64,000 bases of DNA from Haliclystus octoradiatus (lineage: Eukaryota > Cnidaria > Staurozoa > Stauromedusae > Haliclystidae): the NCBI GenBank assembly GCA_916610825.1, contig OU744449.1:12469520-12533519 (forward strand), written 5' to 3'. The notes below the pieces were generated by a model that was given only the letters and a program-made list of their open reading frames with translations, ran no database searches and was not told where the DNA came from. Numbering within the stretch: the stretch's first letter is position 1; every line of letters begins with the position of its first letter. The position numbers and the translations under genes were made by a program. Shown here piece by piece: positions 1 through 11,965 of the stretch.

Positions 1-2232
1 GAATCAAGTAGCCCATGCAAAATAAATAGGAATGGCGGCAATAATTTTTCGATTTGGACTCTTATAAGCGGAGATATTTAATTTCGAAAGTACCATATTT
101 CAGAAATTGTGCTCCTTCGAAAGTCGGAACTCATGCCGGAATGACAAGAAAGCCCACTATGGAAAAATAACCAAGCCTAGACTTCAAAAAATCGTAACTT
201 TTTTCTCGCGAAAAAGAAATTGTCCACTTTCCAGAACAGATATGCCCATATCTTCGGGACACCTTGTTGGCCATATATGACTGAAATTGAACGTAAAATG
301 TAGAGTTTATAAAGGTTTTATTAGACTTCGATAAAGTTTTTCTGTCAAAAAGGTGTTAAAACACTGGATTAACGCATGTTATGCATCAAGGTGTTGACTA
401 CTAAAACAGCGGCAAAATGCTTTGTATTCACCTCGCCGCGGATGATGATCTAAACGTCTATAAAATTGAAAAAAAATTCATTGCGCTATTTTGGTCGATC
501 TCCCGCAGCTTAACGTCAGTGCTTCACTGATTTGTTAGCTTCAATCTCAATGATTGGCTATTAAAAACCATTGCATGACCCCCTGTTTGCCTTGCAGCAG
601 ACGCGTTTCTTCAACAAAAACACAATTACAGAAAGATGAAATCGACACACGCAATGTGTTTAATATCATACCTTAATCTAGTTTTATATTCGACGGACAA
701 CGGTTGTTGTCGACTTCTTCACAAAGCTATCCTGTCTAAGAATTATATTTAATCACTGAATTTAATATGCTGGAGATGTTTTTATCTGATATATAAAATA
801 CAATATTATATCACAAAAGACGTAATATATTGACGACACAGAGAGTTGTCTCATATTCGGGGAAAGATGGATATAATAATTCACTGAAATTAAAACATTT
901 TGTACAGTTTAGACACACATATGGACAGTTTTACATTAATTTTGGCTTTCTAATCAACTTCATTGTTCAACTAATTTACATTTTATGTTGACGAAGACTA
1001 GATGTTATTCGTGAAATTATACAGTACAGTAACAAATCATATGATATTGCATTGTTTTTCGTTTCGAGCACTTCAGTGAGTGAATCATCGCTACAGATAC
1101 ACATGGCGAGTAGAACCGCCTTCAATGTCTGTATTATATTTACCTCGACCCTGAAACAATTCGAGTGTGCCCAGTGCATATCAGCATGCGAGTGTTGTTC
1201 AAGCAGAATCAAATCATGACGATCATCACGAATAACATTTAGCCTTCGTCAACATAAAATGTAAATTACTTGAACAATGAAGTTGAATTTGAAAAGTCAA
1301 AATTAATGTAAAACTGTCCATATGTGTGTCCAAACCGTACAAAATGTTTTGGTTTCAGTGAATTATTATTTCCATCATTACCCAAATGTAAGACACCTCT
1401 CTGTGTCGTCAATTGATATATTAAAGTCTTTTGTGATATAATATTGTATTTTATATATCAGATAAAAACATCTCCAGCATATTAAATTCAGTGATTAAAT
1501 ATAATTCTTAGACAGGATAGCTTTGTGAAGAAGTCGACAACAACCGTTGTCCGTCGAATATAAAACTATATTAAACACATTGCGTGTGTCGATTTCATCT
1601 TTCAGTAATTGTGTTTTTGTTGAAGAAACGCGTCTGCTGCATGGCAAACAGGGGGTCATGCAATGGTTTTTAATAGCCAATCATTGAGATTGAAGCTAAC
1701 AAATCAGTGAAGCACTGACGTTAAGCTGCGGGAGATCGACCAAAATAGCGCAATGAATTTTTTTCAATTTTATAGACGTTAAGATCATCATCCGCGGCGA
1801 AGTGAATACAAAGCGTTTTGCCACTGTTTTAGTAGTCAACACCTTGATGCGTAACATGCGTTAATCCAGTGTTTTAACACCTTTTTGACAGAAAAACTCC
1901 ATCGAAGTCTAATAAAACCTTTATAAACTCTACATTTTACGTTCAAATTCAGTCATATATGGCCAACAAGGTGTCCCGAAGATATGGGCATATCTGTTCT
2001 GGAAAGTGGACAATTTCTTTTTCGCGAGAAAAAAGTTACGATTTTTTGAAGTCTAGACTTGGTTATTTTTCCATAGTGGGCTTTCTTGTCATTCCGGCAT
2101 GAGTTCCGACTTTCGAAGGAGCACAATTTCTGAAATATGGTATTTTCAAAATTAAATATCTCTGCTTATAAGAGTCCAAATCGAAAAATTATTGCCGCCA
2201 TTCCTATTTATTTTGCATGGGCTACTTGATTC
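1..2232. repeat. Large inverted repeat (about 1 kb arms, about 0.2 kb spacer)
   Basis: The first ~1,014 bases are repeated in reverse complement at ~1,228-2,232; position 1 pairs with 2,232, and 961-970 with 1,271-1,280. Stretches I compared (for example 241-297 against 1,938-1,994) differ by about one base in 57, so the arms are similar but not identical. The spacer is ~1,015-1,227. Small ORFs occur in both arms but none resembles a protein I know. The left end coincides with the window edge, so the true extent is unknown. The right arm abuts and truncates a retrotransposon protease region at 2,232. It could be a foldback transposon, or an inverted duplication that also includes the retrotransposon to the left. 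Confidence 0.85.
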
Positions 2233-3199
2233 CGGAATAAAATTTTTTGGTGTCATGTGCACTTTAACAATATTTACAACGGGGAAAACAACCTGACCTA
2301 ACACGGATAACAATGTACCGTCATACATACGTAAATTCTGAGGAGACTTCAACTCAGCATTTGCAGGTACAAATTTAGAACACAATAGATTACATGTAGC
2401 TCCACCATCTAACAAAAAACGAACCTTTCTATCAGATACCAACATATGAGTACGCCATACCGAATTATCACTAGCATCACTCAATTTCAAAAAGTTGGCA
2501 GACTTCCCAACATTACTTTTACATGTCTTTTCGTTATTTGATTTATTTATAAAAGCAACACTTGCTACTTTCTTTTCTATATTAGCAGTTTGTGAATCAG
2601 CAGCATCAGAGACTCTAGCTATTTCAAGAATACGAGATAGTGTAACATTTTCTTCTCTAAACGTTCATACCTGATGCTCTTCCGAGGCATAAAATATTGA
2701 TCAAACGCGTTAGTTAATACCATAAAAGCATCGTCTTCTGTATACTCATCTAATTCTAATGTCTCTTTAAGTTCTTGTAATTCACTTCCACCAACACGCA
2801 ATAATAGCGAAGATTTTCTTGCTGGAGTCAACTGACCACAACACAATAATATAAATATTAAACGACTTCAATCATTTTTCCCACCGACTAGCGACAGTAG
2901 AAGGTGGCGACAATGTAAACACGGAAGCTGGCACAAACAATGTATGCTGGCACATCCAGCGTTTCTGTTAATCTATTTACATTTTCAGTTCTGGGGTCTC
3001 TAGGAACTAATTCCGACTTTGATATGAAACCGAACGCAGGGTTTGGGTTAATACCAGCAGCAGATAAGCTAACTTTCAATCGCTCGACTAGCTCATCTCT
3101 ACTTCCTTCTGTTGAAAACCCCCATTCCGTACAAGCAGCAATGGCTTGCTCTTTACTGATAAACGATAGCAATAACACATTACTCATCCTCGTCGCCAA
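2233..3199 (-). mobile_element. LTR-retrotransposon gag-protease remnant
   Basis: Three minus-strand reading blocks follow one another. The first (3,199-2,888) begins with a SAP-like helix-turn-helix segment (WGFSTEGSRDELVERLK). The second (2,846-2,619) is gag-like, with YTEDDAFMVLTNAFDQYFMP. The third (2,490 downward) carries the retropepsin-type active-site segment FLLDGGATCNLL, in which the usual D-S/T-G is D-G-G. Block junctions change frame and no zinc knuckle is seen, so the element is broken. The protease block runs into the inverted repeat and ends there. Gypsy-type is most likely given the layout and the primer-binding region next to the adjacent LTR. Confidence 0.7.
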
Positions 3200-3203
3200 T
3201 TGT

Positions 3204-3397
3204 TGTGTAACTTACAACACCAATAAGATATACATATATTAATGTAAAGACTGTAATTACATGAGACTACTCATAACATCAACCACTCCTTGTACTGCTC
3301 AACTTAAGACTGTTTTATTGCTGCGTGTTAACATATACACATAACAACTAACACATACGTAATCACGTAATAACATTGAAGTGTGCATAACACTACA
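3204..3397 (-). repeat. Probable 5' LTR (194 bp) of the gag-protease element
   Basis: On the minus strand this block starts TGTAGTGTTATGCACA and ends GTAAGTTACACA, giving TG...CA ends. It is followed at once by ACAATTGGCGACGAGG, a primer-binding-site-like sequence just upstream of the gag start. Size, ends and position fit a short LTR. No second copy is in the window to prove it. Confidence 0.5.
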
Positions 3398-4187
3398 AAT
3401 ACCAAGAGGGTTTATTATGGAATTCTGTTCCGATCAAAATACCTTATTTATTATTTAACGCACACACATGATATAGGAAAGACCTTTGTCCTTCAGTGCA
3501 ATATATTGCAGTCCGGGTTACAGAAGCATAGATAGATAGATAGTAGACTGCAGTGTTCAGTATCATAGATTTTCATTTGATATATTTTTTTTAAACAGGT
3601 TTGAAAAAGTTACCAATATATACATTATAAAGTACTGCATTACATATTTGTATTTACTTTTTAGCTAAAATTTTCTCTAGAATTTCTTTTATGCTTTCTA
3701 CGGCACAATTTATCAGATTTATCCCCAGAAGTTACCCATTCTAACTTGTAAACGATAGCCGACAGAGGGTTTTCCCTCTTCATCATTTGTTCTTCTTCGT
3801 ATTTTTTGCACCAAGGCTCATCATCTAGGAGTTCATCCAGGATGCTAAACTTTTTTTTGTATGAGGCTCTTAATCATTATCGAATTATGTAAATATGCTC
3901 AATTGCAATGATGCATCGACTGTATGTAATCATAACTAACTACTCTATAGAAATATGCAACTATGAAAGGTCGCATATGTGAACATTTTGTTTTTCTTAC
4001 ATATAATAACTAGGGCTAAATGCAATGCAGAATTGCAAAGGTAGATTTATATGAATACCAGTATTCACTTTGAGGTACTAAAAGACCTTAAAGAATTGCC
4101 AACAGTGCGAGAAGGCTCTAGTACATTGAAATGCAATAAAATGTTACTATTTATGCCTCATTTACTTGACCTAAGGACAGCTGCTGC
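3398..4187. other. Non-genic stretch with one unassigned minus-strand reading block
   Basis: Contains a short GATA-type microsatellite (near 3,525-3,541). On the minus strand, about 3,850 to the stop at 3,661 is an open block of ~63 codons without an ATG, rich in acidic and basic residues (ILDELLDDEPWCKKYEEEQ). It looks like a terminal exon of an unknown gene or element. Its upstream acceptor is not clear. Otherwise I see nothing. Confidence 0.35.
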
Positions 4188-4467
4188 TTAAAGTGCCTAT
4201 GAAATGAAAAAATGGGTATTGAGGTTTTTACAGATTATGAATCTGCATGTTCGACATAGTACCATGGCAATATTTTTTTATGAAAATTTTAAGTAAAATG
4301 TATCTTTTTCGCATCGCAAACATGATGCATTTTGGGGACAAGCGCCTGGGCACTAATTTAGATGTCGTGACGTCAAGAGTTGTACACACGATTTTTCACA
4401 CAAGCAGACACGAAGGCAAGAGAGAAAACATAGTAACTTTGTTCTTCTTTATTCCAACAAAAAAACA

Positions 4468-5607
4468 ATGTCTGGTATTGATTCTTCGGAAACAATCTCT
4501 GAATCGGAAATCAGTTCATCAAATGAAGAAATTTCAACTGCCACACAGCCATACCAAGGTGAACCACTTGCTATGAGCACTGAATTTAGTGGCGAAGAAT
4601 GCAACCAGGAAGAAGACGCTGACAATATTCCTCAGCAAACGCTAGAGGCAAGATTTGAAGAGAAAGATCCTGTCAGTGCTTGGTAAGTAGTCATTGCAAT
4701 ATAATAAAAGCTGCTGTTGGGTTTAAGTTGTATGGGGTTTTTGAGTATGATTAATGACAAACGCTATATGTCTACATGAAATCATATTCACAATTTCCTC
4801 CACTCGATGAAGTAGACCTACTTGTTCGCCCCAATTTACATCAATATTTTGCGTAGGCTACATGTAAAAAGTAAATTTTCTTTCCTGTACTCATCTGGAT
4901 TAGGTCTGAAGCAATCTTATCACATTTTAATTTTTAGGTGCGAATGTAGTAGTTGCCATAATGAGTTGTTGATTGGAGCACTGGAGTACCGATGTTGTCA
5001 TGAAGTCCTACCTGCAATTGGAATGCTGATGTTCGATGGTAACCCTGAAAAGCTGCTATGTATTACCCAACACAAGGACTATACTGCTCTGATAAATACC
5101 ACAGTTCTAAGGACTGCGGCCCCACTATTGAGGGATCGCAATGGGAGAAGTTATAGAAGGAATACAAAGCAAACTGAAAATGAGTAAGTTCTATTATAAT
5201 TCACAGTTGATTTGAATGCAGTCAGTTGATTTGAGTCAGTTGATTTGAATGCAGTTGATAAAACTTCAAAATATTTTCATTGATAAAATCTCAATTATAT
5301 ACACGCAAATATGAAATGTAGGCTACCATAATAAAGTTAATGTAGTAATGTTTGTTTATTTACTGTTCATATAATGCTGTTTACATGAAGAATTCCTAAA
5401 TCAAAAATAATTTTTCAAACATTTCATTGACTGATCTTTCACAGATTTCTTAGAGCCGTTTCCTACCGATGGCTTATCCGATGGTTGTGTGGGTCGCTTG
5501 GATGGGACAATTCGAGACCGCTACCAGCATGTATATACCACAGTATACGAACAAAGTTTGGTAATGGTGGGATGCACGGCTACCTAGCTGCAACAAAGAG
5601 ACTGTAA
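4468..5607 (+). CDS. P2X7 C-terminal-type zinc-domain protein, transposon-borne
   Basis: Three exons, 4,468-4,682, 4,938-5,183 and 5,445-5,607, join in frame across GT-AG introns into 207 codons ending at TAA. The N-terminal ~70 residues are Ser/Glu-rich and disordered-looking. Residues ~71 onward match the cytosolic C-terminal domain of P2X7 receptors that also occurs in free-standing invertebrate proteins: W-C-E-C-x2-C, then E-x-R-C-C-H-E, a CITQHKDYTALINTTVLRTA segment, YRWLIRWLCGSLG and LPACIYHSIRTKFG. The Cys pattern suggests zinc binding. There is no membrane segment, so this is not a receptor. It lies within the TIRs of the Kolobok-like element, opposite the THAP gene. The frame is intact, unlike its neighbour, hinting at recent activity or selection. 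The molecular role is unknown. Confidence 0.7.
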
Positions 5608-5724
5608 ATATATTGTTTGTATAAATATCTCACACTCCTGTAAAAAATATACGGCATAAAAAAATAAAAAATTAATATTCAAGAAAATGAAAACCACTCT
5701 TTCTATCACAAAGCAAATGTAGGT

Positions 5725-7562
5725 CTATACATACAATACCTTCCTAAACACGCGACCCAATTTTATGACCTTTCCTAGGTTTACCGCATGATCTGCACAT
5801 CGGTGCCTTTCGAGTGGAAGTAGAAGTGCTGTTTACAACTTGCTGACTTTGCGATTCCTTCTCTGCCGCCAAAAGTTTGTCTTGTTTATCGCCTGGGGAT
5901 AGGGGAAGCATAAATAATCTGAATGAACACTCAGCATAACACTATTTATAGGCAACTAATCTTAGCTTTTTTCATGGCTTACCAGCAGGACACAATTCTG
6001 CTGTCGTTGACTTCTTTTCAGTCCAATGCTTGATGGCTGCTTTCCTCTCGCGCTTCTCTGTAAATTTAGAATTCAATGGTAACGGGACTAGCTGTTCATA
6101 TTTCTTCATAATAGGCTCCAAGGTAGACATAGGCATTGTAAATATCAGTTTCTTTATCTTATCTGCATAACCTACATAGAAATGTATGTTTAATGAGTGG
6201 TACACTGCTAGTGTGTTAAGCAGACCTATAGTGACGGATTTTCAGATTTTTTTTAAATACTTGAGATGCACTAGGAAAGACTCCATCTTACCATAAGTAG
6301 GGGGTACCATAACCTCTCTCACAATATCTTCGCCAAGTTTGAACTTTGGATAAGTTATATGAAAATAGGTTTCACCAGCTATTGTCTTCCTTGGTTCTCT
6401 TTTCAAGTTTTCATTAAAATGAAGGCTAGCTAGAATATGTCTGTTAATGTTAATCTATGAATATGTTTGTCTGTTAATGTTCATCTATTTTGAAATCCTC
6501 GTCACTATCAATACAATGTTCGTCATCACTGCCCTCGTAGTATGTATCGGCATCCTCAATGGTTGTGGGAACGTGTGCAGGCATGCAATTGTCATGCAAA
6601 GTTGCCTACAGGTAAGTAATTTCATATTTAAAACCCTACATGTGTACAAAACACTTCAGAAGAGACATAAATTACAGATTAAATTAGCAGTTAAATTTTA
6701 ATGTTACTAATGCATGTACTTACATGACTCACACTTTCGAATCTAACTTTCAACTGCCTGATGGAATTTTATAATCTGTAGTTTGCCTTAAGAAGGTTTC
6801 TTCTTTTTATTGACAACTGTTGACAACGTTGGCAATTATTGTTTGATGACACCTTAATATGCTGTTGGACCAAAGACGATGCAGAAAGAATTGGACTAGT
6901 ACACGAGGGTTCTTTATCAGGTATAGAGGTTTCCATGTGAGTTGAACATGGTGACTCAGGCAACTCTGGTTTCACAGGAGGACAGTCTTCAGACTTTGTA
7001 GAAGCAGGAATCAAGGAAGAACCACAAAGTGCATTTCTGATAATCTGAAGATTTTATATTGCATATTATAATTATTTATCTGCCTGGATTTAAGTTGTAA
7101 TATGTATAGTAACAAGTAAAACCTGTTCATAATTTGTGTGGCAAGTCCTACCTGTCTTTTTTCACGTTTTGATACATTCTTACTTGCCACTGTAAAACTA
7201 GAATCAGTATGAATAGTTGGAACAGCTCCAAACTGAAGACGTATCTTTGTAGGTGGAGAACAAACCAACGATTCAGGCATATCGGTCAATGATATATCTT
7301 GACGTCGAACAAACGAAGTAGGCTCAAAATGAACGGAGCATAATTGAGAAGTTGGAGAAGGGACAAAATCACTACGATGAACCTTCACGAAAGCCGTCCA
7401 TAACCTGTTTGTTTCTTTATTCTTCGGGAAAGTATGCAATGAAACGCCCTTTATACCTGTTTTGTTTGTACAACTAACCTGGTTTGCAACACCTGCTACG
7501 CAGTATTTGCCCCCTCTTTGACTAGAAGTAACCTTAACCATAGGATTAACTCCGTCCGCCAT
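5725..7562 (-). pseudogene. THAP-domain transposase gene, catalytic core missing
   Basis: Exon 1 (7,562-7,152) starts with ATG and encodes a C2CH THAP DNA-binding domain: C-V-A-G...C, LHTFPKN, W, HRSDFVPSP, CSVHF. Exon 2 (7,044-6,733) encodes a Ser/Pro-rich linker and a basic coil (SIKRRNLLKANYRL), with an in-frame TAA near 6,769 before the donor. Later blocks encode an acidic segment and HFNENLKREPRKT (about 6,606-6,291, disturbed by a short direct duplication near 6,440-6,480). They continue with KHW (6,171-5,983) and a C-x2-C-GKPRKGH zinc-knuckle tail (5,892 to about 5,725). The tail blocks match what follows the DDE core in Kolobok-type transposases, but the core itself is absent between exon 2 and the acidic block. 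So the gene is deleted and mutated. Confidence 0.65.
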
Positions 7563-7816
7563 GCTTGCTTAGATCTCTTGTTCTGCTGTTCTGCTTGTGT
7601 ACAACTCTTGACGTCACGCGCCTCATTTGCATAATCTGACCGCGTAAAAAGTGTCCCTCGAAATGTAGCGAAAATGCCGACTTTAGGCATTAAAACGGTA
7701 GGTTAAAATGTGTTTGTTTAAAAAAATATATATATCATCGGAATCAGCGTAAAAAACTCTACAATAATATGTGAAAACCTCAATACCCATTTTTTCATTT
7801 CATAGGCACTTTAAGT

Positions 7817-8368
7817 TGACATCATTGGAGCACACAATATAGTTATCATCAGGTTCAATTAATATTACTTCAATCATTATGTTTCTGACAGGCAACCTAT
7901 ATTTTAGCTGAAACTGTCAAAGAATTGAAAGGAAGTATGGCAAAAAGAGCAAGATTATCAAGAAGCACTATATGACGGAGCAGAATAAAAAATCGGACTA
8001 AAGCTGCTGCCAAGATAAAAGTGGATTTCATCAATAACATCGATAAACAATTAATTGTTCACTGGGACAGGAAATTGATGGAACCCATACAGAGGGACAA
8101 AGCTTGTAGAGAAGAACAGCTACGGCTTGTGGTAACAGGCTATAATGTGGAAAAAGGCGGCCTTTGTGACAAATATTTCCAAATATTACGTTTGTTGACT
8201 AATTCTGATTTCTCGTTCATTATTTCATATGGCACATATTATTAGATGGAAATGGACATTAAAATCTATGTCTGTATCATTGATATTGTAATATATTGTT
8301 TGGCTTTTGGTGCTTGGTTGATGGGACGGCTGGCGGTTGACCATAACCAGGGCTAGGCTACCGTAGAC
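7817..8368 (+). pseudogene. Transposase-like fragment of unknown superfamily
   Basis: From about 7,905 the plus strand reads ETVKELKGSMAKRARLS, a stop, then from ~7,999 an open block with DFINNIDKQLIVHWDRKLM and LRLVVTGYNVEKGG up to the stop at 8,245. The xxVHWDxKLx segment is familiar from uncharacterised invertebrate transposase-like proteins, but the match is short. Sequence on both sides of the Kolobok insertion may once have been one element. The rest of the stretch shows nothing. Confidence 0.35.
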
Positions 8369-8534
8369 AGCAGACCTGTCACCACCAAAACCAAGCACCC
8401 GTCACACTGCTATGTCAGTGGAATACCTAATATACTTACCTAACCATGTTGAGAGAGAGAGGAGGGAGGGTGTGGAGAAAAACTGATCAGTTGCAATATC
8501 GGTTAGCCTCATTGCAGTATAGCAATTTCCTCAA

Positions 8535-8725
8535 GTGCAGTATAGCACAAAATCAGTAATGTGCAGTGTAGCACATACTAATCTATGATGATGAATCTGT
8601 GTAGTGTAACACACACTTCGTACTGTGCAGTATAGCACATACTATACAAGTGCAGTATAGCACAATACTCAAAAAGTGCAGTATAGCACATAAAATAAAG
8701 TGATGACAATGTGCAGTTTAGCATC
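8535..8725. repeat. Subterminal GTGCAGTATAGCAC repeats
   Basis: About eight irregularly spaced copies of GTGCAGTATAGCACA and variants (AGTGTA, AGTTTA centres). Each has complementary GTGC/GCAC arms. They lie just inside the left inverted end of the SWIM element, where DNA transposons often carry transposase-binding repeats. Confidence 0.7.
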
Positions 8726-9069
8726 GGCATACCTTGATGTCACAAGGATGCCACATTGCATTTGAATGAGACAATTAGAAAATGTTATTGCACATGTAGC
8801 ACATGATAGTATGTAGTAGAGTGATATGCCCGGAATTCGCAAAAGCAAGATCTTCACGATTCTCAAAGAGGTAGCAACATGAAAATTCAAGAGCTTCTCA
8901 AAAGCAACTAGCAAGCTAGATCACGATGGCAAGAGTGATTGACACACCCAGCCCTTTGGGACATGCGCACACATACAAAGGGGTACTGTTACACTCACCG
9001 ACTCGTATTGCTTCAGTAGTCGATCCGCTAACCTGCTGCGGTTTTATCATTGCATCTTGTTCACTTCCG

Positions 9070-9840
9070 CTACTAATAAACAGGTCCTAGATAGCCTAAC
9101 AGTAGCACACCATACATCATTTTAACTTCACTTAAATCTTTGATTTAACCACATCAAACACGAACTGGTTCAACCCCGTGTCAACATAATGGCGGTTGAG
9201 AAATACTTTAAAGCAAAGATTCTATACGCTTACTTACTGACTCAATAACTTGCCACAGCCCATCCATACTATCATGTATCCTTAACCACGAAATATTATT
9301 TACACCGATGTGAGTAGTAACATACCAATAACTTTTGTTGATATGATTAATCTGGACAAATTCACTTTGGTAATGTTTGAAGTGAATCGTACCTTTTTAC
9401 GAAGACCCATTTTATTTGAACGAAAAGAGCCTGGCACTAGTTCCGGTGTCACATTTTTAATGTTTTTTCTTTCGGGATTGACTTATATGATCATACCAAA
9501 GAATTCTGCATCATTTTCATACCAAAAATATTCAAGATAAAACATTTCAAAATGGCTACAAAAGATTTGACTACCATGCTAGCTTAGGCCTAAGCATCCC
9601 AACGGTCGACGTTCAACACAAAATATCTTGTTTTTAAGTTTAAGTATGAAGATATACAAAATTGGTACATATTGGTCAAAATTGAATCAGTGAAAGTCCT
9701 GGCACAAAATTATAATAATAATAATAAAAGCATTTATAGCAGTAAGCATATGAGCATTTATATTATTTATATAGCGCATATTCATTTCTGTTCTAATTTC
9801 TAATTTAAGTCATTGGCTAGTCAATAGCTCTACCTGTTGG
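9070..9840. other. Interior of the SWIM element without a recognisable gene
   Basis: A plus-strand ORF at 9,310-9,540 has no family motif. Bases ~9,426-9,455 (GAGCCTGGCACTAGTTCCGG) resemble the arms of the foldback element at 60,651-60,876, so a fragment of that family is probably inserted here. Nothing else is recognisable. Confidence 0.3.
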
Positions 9841-10374
9841 CTTTCTGATGATTGTTTTTCTTCTTCCACTCTTGTCTGGTTAGTTTTCCGTTTTTTCTTT
9901 TTCTCTGCACACAGTATAAGTTATGATTAAAAGCGTGGTAACAAGTTATGATGTGTAGTATTACAATTTAATCAGGATAAAAAGTACAATAGCCTGCTCC
10001 AGTAAGCGTAAATGTTTACATGAAGTATTAAGTCCCAACCTGAATAGTTCTTGTGAGCTAAGCTGCTAAAACAATATATGAACTATTTTACATTATAAGT
10101 ACCTACTTGACACGTGTTCTTTCTGGGTATGTTTCCTTTTGCTTCTTGCTTCTAATGGTATTGTAGGATTTTCGTTTGATTTGCTTAAACTCTCTAGTAG
10201 TAGTTTCCCTTCATCAGATATACCAATACTTGAATACGACTGACATTGCATGTCTGCAACCACACCTGATACAACAAGAGAAATTGTATTGTTTTTAGAA
10301 ATTTGGTCTGCTTAATATATATCCTAGTACTTTTCAAGTTGGGATTGCTGGCATGCTTGGAAATCAGATCCAAG

Positions 10375-11230
10375 TTATATCATAATTAAAAATGCAATTA
10401 TACCATAACGTTTATGGTTCTTCTTTTTCTTAATTTTAGTGGACAATGTATGAGAGCAGGTGTTTGGCCTCTTTGGCTTCTTAGGTGAAGCATCTGTGTC
10501 TTTTCGAGGTAGACTGTTTTCTGTTGGCTGCTGGGATCTAAAGTTAATGACATTCAAATTAAGAAGTTTGTTTCAAATGTTCTGGACCATTTCTGAAAAA
10601 CTTTCAATATGATTGTCCAAGCCTATTCTCTTACCTTGCATATGTCAAGACTTCACCAAGCATATTGTTTAGCCTACCAAAGCAATGTGGATCTTTGATC
10701 ACATGCAGTGTATCCGTTGCTCATCACGGCTTTCAAAATCCGGAATCAAACAATCATCGTCTACATTGAGTGCTTCATCTTCAGACTTTTCAATGGAATG
10801 AAACATTGGTGATTGTACAGGAAGATCATCAGAAGATGAGAATGATGCTTGCATTTGTGGTTGCAAGGGCTCAGTAAGAGGTGGTAAAATAGGCAACAGC
10901 AGAGGAGGAGGTCAAATTTTGTTTGTAATACTTTTCTTTCTCCAACACTAGAAACAGCCTCATTAAGCATCAAATATTGGCTTTTGTGGAACTTTCGCCC
11001 AGGGCATCCCATTTATTCGGGTGGCAACCAAGAACAGCGTACAAATGTTTACATAGTAATCTGTATTTGATAAAATCTATGCATTGACAGGTTGGTAATT
11101 TGTGAGCATCTCCTAGCCAGACCTGGTATTGTTGTTTGCTGTCTTCTTCGTTTTGTGTAGTGTAATGTCCATCGCTGACGAGTTCAATGCTACTATGATT
11201 AAGATATTCTGCACTTTCTGTTTCCTAATG
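10375..11230 (-). pseudogene. SWIM zinc-finger transposase-like gene, 3' part
   Basis: Minus-strand reading from ~11,190 gives VWLGDAHKLPTCQCIDF, then KYRLLCKHLYAVLG. This is a complete C-x-C-x(n)-C-x-H SWIM finger, followed by a segment reaching ~10,900 that is split over frames. Downstream blocks (10,896-10,699 acidic/Ser-rich, 10,557-10,375 Lys-rich, PKKPKR) look like the C-terminal tail. SWIM fingers followed by such tails are found in Mutator- and Zisupton-type transposases. The catalytic domain was not found, and frame changes suggest decay. Confidence 0.5.
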
Positions 11231-11699
11231 CTAGTAATATTGTTTCTTACATGCTTTCCCCTTCGCTAAGAATTCAAGGTAATACCCTTGAATAGATAGA
11301 TGTTTATTTATTGTGGTTAAAATGATTAATTTTAAGTGAGGTTAAACTGATGCCTATATGGCAGTTAATAACTTATTAAAGTTGAGATTATCATGGCAAG
11401 TGCTATATTGAATAAATGGTCAGCGGACAAAGTGATTGACACTAGGATCGTATTGGCCACATGACGTGAGTATTGATAAGTGAGATTTTATGAATTATTT
11501 GTAGTGCGCATGTCTCTATTATCTTGGTGTGGTAGTCAGTCTTGCCATTTTTGTCTAGCTTGCTAGCAGAATTTGAATCGCTCTTCAACTCGGTATATTT
11601 GTTTTGATAGTTTGATACTGATTTTTCTATTGGTTATTTGGATATTTTGAGTTTGATTTAGAAGTTGATACACTGATTGTTTACACACCATAAATGGTG

Positions 11700-11965
11700 A
11701 TTTTTCGTGCATTATATTTATTAGAGTTATTAGGTTACTGAATGATGTTATTAATTATTTGATTGAAATGCGAAGTTGCATTGAGTGATATTAGAGTATT
11801 GAATGATGTTATTAATTATTTGATTGAAGTGCGAAGTTGCACTGAGTGATATTAGAGTATTGAATGATGTTATTAATTATTTGATTGAAGTGCGAAGTTG
11901 CACTGAGTGATATTAGAGTATTGAATGATGTTATTAATTATTTGATTGAAGTGCGAAGTTGCACA
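11700..11965. repeat. 61-bp tandem repeat, about four copies
   Basis: GATTGAAGTGCGAAGTTGCA recurs at 11,761, 11,822, 11,883 and 11,944, a period of exactly 61. Each unit holds GTGC-GAAGTT-GCAC, the same hairpin class as the left-end repeats of the SWIM element. The first copy has ATGC...GCAT instead, a paired change that keeps the stem. Confidence 0.85.

Larger units (their letters stand above)
4188..7816. mobile_element. Kolobok-like DNA transposon (TTAA target site)
   Basis: The ends are inverted: AGTGCCTATGAAATG after TTAA at 4,188-4,191, and CATTTCATAGGCACT before TTAA at 7,813-7,816. The TIR continues for roughly 35 bp through a GGGTATTGAGGTTTT segment. A TTAA duplication plus an internal THAP-domain gene is the hallmark of the Kolobok superfamily (family knowledge). 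The element carries two genes in opposite directions: an intact P2X7-C-domain gene (+) and a THAP gene (-) lacking the DDE transposase core. It is therefore probably non-autonomous. It sits inside older sequence of unknown type. Confidence 0.75.

Noticed and set aside
976-1680. Small ORFs inside the inverted repeat
   Set aside because: They fall in both arms as mirror copies and match no protein family.
2940-3242. 100-codon plus-strand ORF
   Set aside because: Antisense shadow of the gag N-terminal block, which has the clearer domain signal.
7496-7690. 64-codon minus-strand ORF overlapping the THAP start
   Set aside because: Different frame from the THAP domain, overlaps its first exon; shadow.
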